A stretch of DNA of 37,970 nt from contig JBNGIQ010009497.1 in NCBI GenBank assembly GCA_049999765.1, forward strand, positions 755,102-793,071. The letters run 5' to 3'. Below are positions 31,347 to 37,970 of the stretch, one piece after another (position 1 is the first letter of the stretch; every line of letters begins with the position of its first letter). The translations under genes were made by a program, and so were the position numbers. Under the pieces are notes generated by a model. That model had not been told where the DNA came from. It was given only the letters and a program-made list of their open reading frames with translations, and did not search any database. Source of the stretch: Phaeoceros laevis (lineage: Eukaryota > Anthocerotophyta > Anthocerotopsida > Notothyladales).

Positions 31347-31634
31347 TCATTTCTCCAAGGCCTTGCACTGCTTGTGAGAGTCCTTGAGGAGGAATTTCAC
31401 GTGCAGCTGTTTCCGACCTGACTCACAAGCAAGCTTAAGGTACGAGATAACATTGTGCAAGAGGACTGAAAAATTAGGATTTGGCATAAACAAATGGATA
31501 TGAACATATCTTAGTGAGCAAAAGTTGCTCCACCTTGTTTCTATGAGTTTTTTAACCCTTACATGCCGGCGTTGCTTTATCGTTCGAAACAAGCCGTCAG
31601 AAGCCCCAATTGTGGCGGGGGAATTTGGTTCCAT
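31347..31634 (-). CDS. Small unrecognised open frame (95 aa)
   Basis: It begins with an ATG (MEPNSPATIG...) and ends KQCKALEK. It is basic, without signal peptide or membrane segment, and I recognise no family. It lies upstream of eIF2B alpha on the same strand. It could be chance, an upstream exon or a small gene. Confidence 0.2.
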   Translation of the reverse strand: MEPNSPATIGASDGLFRTIKQRRHVRVKKLIETRWSNFCSLRYVHIHLFMPNPNFSVLLHNVISYLKLACESGRKQLHVKFLLKDSHKQCKALEK

Positions 31635-31712
31635 GTACGCCCAGCCCGAAATTCCAAGCAGGTCAGAGATGCATTGATTAATTAGCGCAGGTCGTGAGTG
31701 TCACGAAAATGA

Positions 31713-31771
31713 GTGCAAGTCAGGCTCAGGAGCCCGGGTGCAAGTAAGGCTCGGCTGCCAAGTAAAGGCTC
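31713..31771 (+). repeat. Imperfect GTGCAAGTMAGGCTC repeats (x3)
   Basis: gtgcaagtcaggctc at 31713, gtgcaagtaaggctc at 31738 and gccaagtaaaggctc at 31757 form a short clustered repeat just outside the AT-rich island. Confidence 0.55.
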
Positions 31772-32008
31772 CGGTACTTGTCGAATCGAGCGAAGCTATG
31801 ATAGCCCAGCTGGCTCGGTATAGTGATATCCAGGGTTACCCGTTCTGGGTGCATTGTGGTTAGCTCTGCCATATATAATTATGTATTATATTAATTATGA
31901 GTTAAAATTAACGGAGTAGTATATTACGTATAATATATGCCTATACAAAATACATGAATTTTTTTAAAAAAATTAATAATGAAATCAGGCGAGAGAAACC
32001 TTATAGGA

Positions 32009-32038
32009 GCCTAAATGACCACTTTTGGTCATTTAGGC
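32009..32038. repeat. Perfect hairpin (13-bp stem, 4-nt loop)
   Basis: gcctaaatgacca, loop cttt, then the exact reverse complement tggtcatttaggc. It lies at the left of the AT-rich island, about 550 bp before the GDSL start codon. Confidence 0.85.
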
Positions 32039-32254
32039 GTTTGGGGGTTAAGCTTGCTCAAAAACTATCTATCTAGGTAAGGAAGCTCATGCTCATAGTT
32101 AGATGATATATAATATCATCTATATGTGTGGTATCTGGATACACGGACAGGCACACAAACAAGCTTTCTTTCTCTCTCTCTACATACTCATAACATACCT
32201 AGTTCATTAAGGTATCTACTATTATAGAATTATCTATATTACTAGCTCATGTTG

Positions 32255-32426
32255 ATTTAATTTAGAAGAATCATAATAGGCTTATGTTACGCTAATTCAG
32301 TTACTAAGCTAACTCGTGACGGATTTAAAAGAATCATAATAAGCCATGCTCATTCATACCCAATTTAGAAGAATCATAATAGGCCTAGGTTTATTCATGT
32401 CCAATTTAGAAGAATTATAATAGGCA
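32255..32426 (+). repeat. Direct repeats of AATTTAGAAGAATCATAATAGGC (x4)
   Basis: Copies begin near 32257, 32323, 32362 and 32403. The last three recur at about 40-41 bp; the first is 63 bp before the second. The second and fourth copies have one to three mismatches. They sit 160-330 bp upstream of the GDSL gene, so they may form part of its promoter. Confidence 0.75.
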
Positions 32427-32441
32427 TATGCTAGGTTGTGT

Positions 32442-32447
32442 TATAAA
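32442..32447 (+). promoter_or_regulatory. Possible TATA box of the GDSL gene
   Basis: tataaa in the context gttataaagatg, about 145 bp before the start codon. The surrounding AT richness makes a chance match quite possible. Confidence 0.35.
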
Positions 32448-32590
32448 GATGTTTGCAAGGCATAGTTTAATTCCTTGAATTCATTTCAATAGTTGGAACG
32501 AACATATTAGGTGTACAATATGGTATGTTAATAGGTAGCAAAAAATCATATTGTTGATTCGCTACCAGTAGGATCAAACTTAATTAAGCC

Positions 32591-33712
32591 ATGAGACATA
32601 GAGGCATGACCAAGGAAGGTCTACTAGGGTCTTCCAACCTTCGGATTATATTTTGTTTGATTTTATTTATCTCATATGCACAACTGGGAAGATGCATTAG
32701 ACACCATGAAAATGTGCAAGCTATGCATGTGTTTGGGGACTCGCTAGTTGATAATGGTAATAATCCTTTTTATACTAGCGCACACTCTTTACCTTATGGA
32801 AGAGATTTTGATACTCATAGGCCAAGTGGGAGATGGTCAAACGGTCGTCAAGTTCCAGATTATCTAGCAAAGTATTTAAATCTGAGTGGATTTCCTGTAC
32901 CTGTTTCTGCGAATAATATGACTGCTGTAGTACATCCAGGGTTAAATTTCGCTGTCGCTGGTACTGGATTAAGACTTGAGACTGCCACTATTAATAACGC
33001 CACAGGATCATTGGAAACGCAAGTAGATATGTTCTTGAATACTTCATATCCAGCACTCCAAAGTCTTCTTACACAATCTGGAGACTCCATTGCAGGACAT
33101 ATGGCACATTCAATATTTTTTATTTGGATGGGATCAAATGATTGGGCACAGGTTAGGGAGATGCTACTTATTGGAGAGCATCAACCAGCCTTAGACAATC
33201 TTGCTCAAAGCAACACAGAAAATCTTCTTCAATTACTTAGTGAACAAATTCAAAGGTTGTATGATGTTGGGGCTCGAAGATTTATCATTCCACAACTTCA
33301 TGCTCTCGGATGTAGTCCTGCTATTGCACCCTTTGAAGGAATGTGCTACAACCCTTTGAATTATGTTACACAATATTATAATCGAGAATTGAGTAGAATG
33401 TTAAAAGCAGATTTTTATGGAGCAAATAAAAGATTACGAGGTGCTCAAGTATTACACCCATCATTTTTCAAGGTGTCTAGGAGCCTTGCATTGCATCCTC
33501 AAGATCATGGATTGCAAGGAAAAGGGCCATGTTTAACCCCATTAGGAATTTGTGCTAATGCGGATGACTATATGTTTTTTGATACAGTTCATCCCACTCA
33601 ACATTTTTACAAACTCATGGCCCATATAGTTTGGAAAGCGAAACATACAAAAAAATCATGGTTAACAAGCAACTGTAAAGAATTTCTCAAAAAATCTGTT
33701 TCTTGGACATAG
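32591..33712 (+). CDS. GDSL esterase/lipase (SGNH hydrolase), intronless and AT-rich
   Basis: A plant-type secreted SGNH hydrolase, 373 aa, that would cleave ester bonds of an unknown lipid or acyl substrate. A hydrophobic segment at about 17-35 (LRIIFCLILFISYA) is a signal peptide or anchor. Catalytic blocks in order are VFGDSLVDNGNN (Ser51), GLNFAVAGTG (oxyanion Gly), GSND (Asn183) and FFDTVHPT (Asp331, His334). PSGRWSNGRQVPDYLA is typical of the plant family. M1 or M6 could be the start. There are no introns, whereas plant members usually have about four. Third codon positions are strongly A/T-biased, unlike every neighbour, which suggests a different origin (transfer or retroposition) for the gene and its flanks. 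All catalytic residues are intact. Confidence 0.92.
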   Translation: MRHRGMTKEGLLGSSNLRIIFCLILFISYAQLGRCIRHHENVQAMHVFGDSLVDNGNNPFYTSAHSLPYGRDFDTHRPSGRWSNGRQVPDYLAKYLNLSGFPVPVSANNMTAVVHPGLNFAVAGTGLRLETATINNATGSLETQVDMFLNTSYPALQSLLTQSGDSIAGHMAHSIFFIWMGSNDWAQVREMLLIGEHQPALDNLAQSNTENLLQLLSEQIQRLYDVGARRFIIPQLHALGCSPAIAPFEGMCYNPLNYVTQYYNRELSRMLKADFYGANKRLRGAQVLHPSFFKVSRSLALHPQDHGLQGKGPCLTPLGICANADDYMFFDTVHPTQHFYKLMAHIVWKAKHTKKSWLTSNCKEFLKKSVSWT

Positions 33713-33785
33713 ATTTGGTAGTTTCTAACATACTGTTGTTGCTACAGTGGAGAATGATCCGGCTCAACCATATGTGTAGGCTGTT

Positions 33786-33791
33786 AATAAA
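33786..33791 (+). terminator. Possible poly(A) signal of the GDSL gene
   Basis: aataaa lies 74 nt after the GDSL stop codon, at the usual distance for a near-upstream polyadenylation element. Confidence 0.45.
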
Positions 33792-34000
33792 GAGAGAATC
33801 ACGTGGTTGAGCAATATGTGTATGCTCTTAGTGGTGTTAGATATATATAGGAACAAGAGAGCCTTTTATGTCCACTTGTGAATTGTATGCTTGCATGTTA
33901 CTCTGTCTTCAAATATTATGATTTTAACTATTAAAAAATCTTATTGCAAAGATCTACATTGAAATTCATTCCTAAGTTCATCATTGCATACATTGTCGAC

Positions 34001-34059
34001 TCAATAGTGTTAAAATGGTCAAGAGTGTTAAATGGAAATGGTCAATAGTGTTAAAATGG
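34001..34059 (+). repeat. TCAATAGTGTTAAAATGG repeat (x3)
   Basis: Copies at 34001-34018 and 34042-34059 are identical, with a slightly diverged copy at 34019-34035 between them. They lie in the AT-rich 3' flank of the GDSL gene. Confidence 0.8.
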
Positions 34060-34467
34060 AATGAATCTCAGTGTGTTTCCTCAAAATTCCATGCAACTAA
34101 GTTTCATACCACTTAGAACTTAACAAGTTGAAATAGCAATAAAATGTTAAAAATCTTATAATCCTATATTCTGGACTTCCATTTTTTTGCCACGTGTATT
34201 GTTTCTGAAACCATAGTGGCAAAGGGCTGGATGTTGTATGATGTACATGCCTAGTCCATGGTTGCTCGGTCGCGGTGCATCGACTTGATCATGATCGTTT
34301 TGACATTTCGATCACCTCCCATGTTTGTGGAAATACCGTCAGCAGCAAGATGTAGTCTAGTTATTCTTTAGCCACGTTTTTACACATTGGCAAGAATGGT
34401 ACCATGTCCCACCAAGTGGCAGGAAACTAGCCAAGCAGCCCTCCGACAACCAAGTCCCGCCCAGAAC

Positions 34468-37400
34468 TTAAGCTAAGCACCTGTCGCTAATTGGGGGTCC
34501 ACATAGGCTGTTGCCAATGAAGCTGGAAACGGGGAATGCAGACCATTTTGGTGACTGAGGAATCGGTCCGGAGAGGTTGTTGAATGAGAAATCCACGAAT
34601 CTCAGGTATCTCAGTTTAGTGAGGTCGGGGGGAATGCTGCCAATCAGCCTGTTCCTGGAGACACCCAAGTACCTCAACTGGGCTGCTCTGGACAGTGCAT
34701 CAGGGATGGTGCCGGATACCTTGTTTCTGGAGATGTCGAAGTACTCGAGAAGCACGAGAGAGCCGATGTTGGAAGACAAGTCGCCAGTCAAGGAGTTGTC
34801 TGAACCAAACACACAAGAAGAATGAGTTATGTCAACCGCCAGCTTGGTGCTAACATGGTGGATACGGAATGAATCGAGGCAACAGAAGGTTTCCTGAACC
34901 TGTACCTGAGAAGTCGAGAGTCGGTTTCACCAGAAGAAGGATCACATTTCTGAAGAAGTATCTCTCCAGGGTTCCGGTAGCATCATCAAGCGGTACTATC
35001 ACAGTGGGCTTCCTGATTGCAGGGAAGGCGTTGAAAGTGCCTACAGGCAGGGAGCCGTAGAATTTATTGTATGACACATCCACGTACTCCAGAAGCGGCA
35101 ACAAGGCAACCCAGTTGGGAAAGGCTCCGCCCATGCGGTTCTTGCTGACGTCAAGCAGTCGAAGGCTCTGCATCAAAGAGTGTCTGGTTAGCGGGTACCA
35201 CAGCAGAACATAGAGGCATGCCAGGAAAGTTGTGCCAGACACACACCTGCCACTGCTTCAGCAGTTCCGGTATCGTGCCGGTGAGCCGGTTGCTGGACAC
35301 ATCGAAGGATACCAGACTGGTGCAGTCCCTCATACTAGCAGGAAAGGCAGGACCTGTCAGTTGATTGCTTTCGAACGAGAGATGCTGGAGTCCACTTCTG
35401 ACACAGCTGAATGGCGGTATCTGCCCGGTTAGCCTGTTGCCTCCAAGGGATACCTGAAAAAATGAAACATCGGTCTCCAAACTGATCAGCACGTTATGTG
35501 GCAAAGGATGCAGCAGCAGCTCTGACTACCGAAGAGAAAAGAGCACCTTTTGAAGGCTGCCAATTGCCAGGGGAATAGGCCCGGTGAAGAAGTTGTTGGC
35601 GAGGTCAAGATATCTGAAGTTGAAAGCTACGGTGGAGGGATTTTTCTCGCCTCCAAGTATGGGTCCACTGAGTCTGTTGTTGGACAATCTCAAAGCCTGC
35701 GAGACTTTGAAGATGCCCGCGGGTAACCCACCGTGCAGACGGTTGTTGGACAGATCCAAGACCTCCAAGCTTGAGCTTCCTGTTGCAACCGGAACAAAAT
35801 CGAGATCAGATCGCTTGAACGATTATGGAAGATAGTTGGACATACCTGCTTACTTGCCTACGTACCTGTCAAGGACCCACCAATATTGGGTGGTATAGTG
35901 CCCTCGAATCGGTTGGCACTCAGGTCCAGGAGCTGGACACTGGTGAGTTGCGTGAATTCGGCAGGAATAGAACCGCCAAAGTCATTCTTCGAGAGGTTCA
36001 GAAAGAATATGCCAACAGAACTCGCGTCAAACGATGGAAACGGTGACGTGAGCCCATTGTTGGAGAGATCGAGGATAGTCAGACTTGAAAGTTGGAACAC
36101 CCACGATGGAAGCAAACCTGCCAAGCGTGACAAGTGCTGATAGGTTAGCAACCCAGCAACATCGGCACTCGCTTCAAACCGCCGAGAAGCAAAAGAGGCA
36201 AGACGGATGCTAACCTGTCAGTCTGTTGTAATCCACAAACAGACTATGCAGCTGCAATGCTGGAAGCTTTGACACCTTCACAGGCCCCTTGGGCAAACTG
36301 CTTAGAAGGTTATGAGACAAGCGGATGGAAGACAGTCCAGAATCCAACAGAGAAGCTGGTAATTGGCCAGTGAGTTTGTTCCAGGAAAGATCAAGGTCGC
36401 GTCTGAGGAAAGATAACGACTTGGCATCTTGGGCCCTCCCAAGACCAGACGGAATCTCCCCTTGCAAATTGTTGAAAGAAAGGTTTATGGTCCTAGCAGA
36501 GAGTTTTGTGAAAGTCTCTGGGATCTTGCCTGCAGATTGTCAGAGGAAAGCCGGGATGAGGACAAAATACTCCGTCTTCCAGTGCTCCAAAAAGATTGAC
36601 AGCAGAGGTTAGATTACGAAAGGTCACCTAATAGTGAGTTGCGGTTGAGCTGAAGATTTTCAATTTTTGAGAGCAGTCCAATCGAGGGAGGCAGGTCACC
36701 GCTTAGTCTGTTGTACCTCAGAAAGAGCTGTTCCAGATTCTTCAGCTTTCCAATTGTGGAGGGGATAGGCCCCTGCAAATTGTTGTGGTCGATCCTCAAG
36801 TCCACCAACTTCGTCAAGCTCCCAATTGATGCCGGAATGCTACCTGTGTAACCCGACGTTGTGGCATTATGATGGGGATTCACCCGTTATGGTTTCTACC
36901 AAGTGCTTATTCCAACATGGCAGCGTCTTTCCGGTTGGCGACACGCGCACAGTCCCAGCACATGTTGTCCACAGATCATGCAACAGAACGACAACTTTCT
37001 TTTGGTACTGGAAAGGTTGATTTGGTTACCTTTCAACGATGTCCCTCGAATGTGCAGCACCCGCAGCTGTGTTAGCTTGTTCAGCTCAAGCGTGGGAAGA
37101 TCCCCTCCAAGTCGTTTAGCTTCAGAGAACAGCTCGTCAAACAGCTCGAAAAGCTCGTCACCAGCTCCGCCATCACCTGATCCTCCCAGTCTAAGCTCTT
37201 GTAGCGCCGTAAGGAAGTTCAGCGTCTTGGGAATCTGCCCCGCCAGAGCTACATTCCCTTGCAGATCCAAGACCTGATGCACCATAAACGTGATGAGAAA
37301 TTACAGCCCTCCTATGCCAAATCATCTCACCAAAGCAGAAACGGCAGTGCAAACACACCTTCAACTTCGACAGAGATCCCAAAGCCTCCGGAATGCTACC

Positions 37401-37970
37401 GCTGAACTTATTATGATCAAGCTTCAGGACCTCCAACCGCTCGAAACTTCCACCAGTCACAGGAATCGGCCCGGTAAGACCGTTGAACGACAGCACCAAC
37501 GTCTTGAGGCTGGGCAGCGAGCCCAGGCAAGCGGGAACACCACCGGTGAGGACGTCAGCAACCCGGAGGGGGGCCGGAGACAGGTCCAAAACTTCCAACC
37601 GCGGCAGGCTGCAAAGCTGCACGGGAATGCCCCCTTGTAAGGCATTCCTGCTCACATTGAGAGACCGGAGCTGGGACCAGCTCCCCCACTCCGCGGGGAT
37701 AGGCCCCCGCAAATTCACCTCGAGCAGAGCCGCAATTTTCAGCTGCGGCAGCACCACTTTCGGATACACATCCCCTCGCAGGTCAATGAAGGAAAGCTTC
37801 AACACCTGGAGAGTCTTAATCCCTCCCAACGTCCTCCCAACCAAATCGGGCACGGTCACACTTTCCGACTTCCGCAACCACAACCCTGGCTCCAATCCCG
37901 CCCCCGTGACCTGATCAATCTGCACCTCCGTCACCCGCCCCGCCGCATTGCAAACCACTCCCAACCAACC
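34468..37970 (-). CDS. Extracellular LRR receptor-like protein (5' end beyond the window)
   Basis: A large LRR ectodomain of the plant RLK/RLP type. Nine minus-strand exons (37970-37359, 37273-37030, 36843-36628, 36529-36215, 36117-35866, 35779-35547, 35453-35247, 35167-34906, 34799-34468) encode 890 aa in phase. The window cuts the gene just inside the N-terminal cap (GWLGVVCNAAGRV), so the signal peptide lies outside. About 25 extracellular-type repeats (LxxLxLxxNxLxGxIP) follow, then the C-terminal cap NNLSGPIPQ to FIGNSLCGPP, and the frame ends at DRCLA. No acidic spacer, transmembrane helix or kinase follows, and none is visible downstream before the AT-rich island. It could be a secreted LRR protein, a truncated receptor, or have a further exon via a GTGCTT donor at the last Cys codon. 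Introns are short (79-186 bp) and four split the Gly codon of LxG|xIP. Confidence 0.87.

Larger units (their letters stand above)
31024..31859. other. Upstream region of eIF2B alpha
   Basis: Promoter side of eIF2B alpha. One small ATG frame (31347-31634, minus) is listed separately. Three imperfect copies of gtgcaagt[c/a]aggctc lie at about 31713-31771. Confidence 0.45.

Noticed and set aside
1-37970. tRNA, rRNA or CRISPR features
   Set aside because: No sequence with the A-box/B-box arrangement, conserved rRNA segments or regular repeat-spacer arrays was seen by eye. A covariance-model scan would be needed to exclude small RNAs.

Overview
The window looks like nuclear DNA of a land plant with motile (flagellated) sperm, so a bryophyte, lycophyte or fern rather than a seed plant; I cannot name the species. 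The plant signs are a plastid ABC1K8/OSA1-type kinase, a plant NB-ARC-LRR immune receptor, a plant-type polyphenol oxidase and a plant GDSL esterase. The flagellar sign is a full-length CEP104, a ciliary-tip protein that seed plants are expected to lack. Genes are close together. I modelled six intron-containing genes with 51 introns, checking reading phase at every junction.

Layout, left to right. 1-2016: no supportable gene. 2017-3911 (+): secreted tyrosinase/polyphenol oxidase, 5 exons, one a 24-nt microexon, one GC-AG intron, C-terminus short. 4972-8474 (+): CC-like NB-ARC-LRR receptor, 5 exons. 8668-11706 (-): WDR13-like WD40 protein, 12 exons, convergent with the receptor. 12537-18783 (+): CEP104 orthologue, 21 exons, divergent from WDR13 across an 830-bp shared upstream region. 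19394-21688 (+): ABC1K8/OSA1-type plastid kinase, no introns. 23265-26327 (-): katanin p80 (KTN80), no introns, with an expanded tandem repeat in the linker. 27843-28505 (-): retropepsin fragment of a retroelement. 29300-31023 (-): eIF2B alpha subunit, 5 exons, one GC-AG intron. About 31860-34200: a strikingly AT-rich island with an intronless GDSL esterase (32591-33712, +), short direct repeats and a perfect hairpin. 34468-37970 (-): a large extracellular LRR protein, 9 exons visible, 5' end beyond the window, ending right after the LRR cap with no membrane or kinase segment.

The genes do not form one pathway. Themes are microtubules and cilia (CEP104, katanin p80), immunity and surface sensing (NB-ARC-LRR, LRR protein), and housekeeping (eIF2B alpha, ABC1K8). 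The most notable points are the frequency of GC-AG introns, the contrast between intron-dense and intronless genes, the 99-bp coding repeat in katanin p80, the AT-rich GDSL island beside a receptor-like gene lacking its expected C-terminal half, and the altered MHD motif and duplicated tail motif in the NLR. I saw no rRNA, CRISPR array or convincing tRNA.
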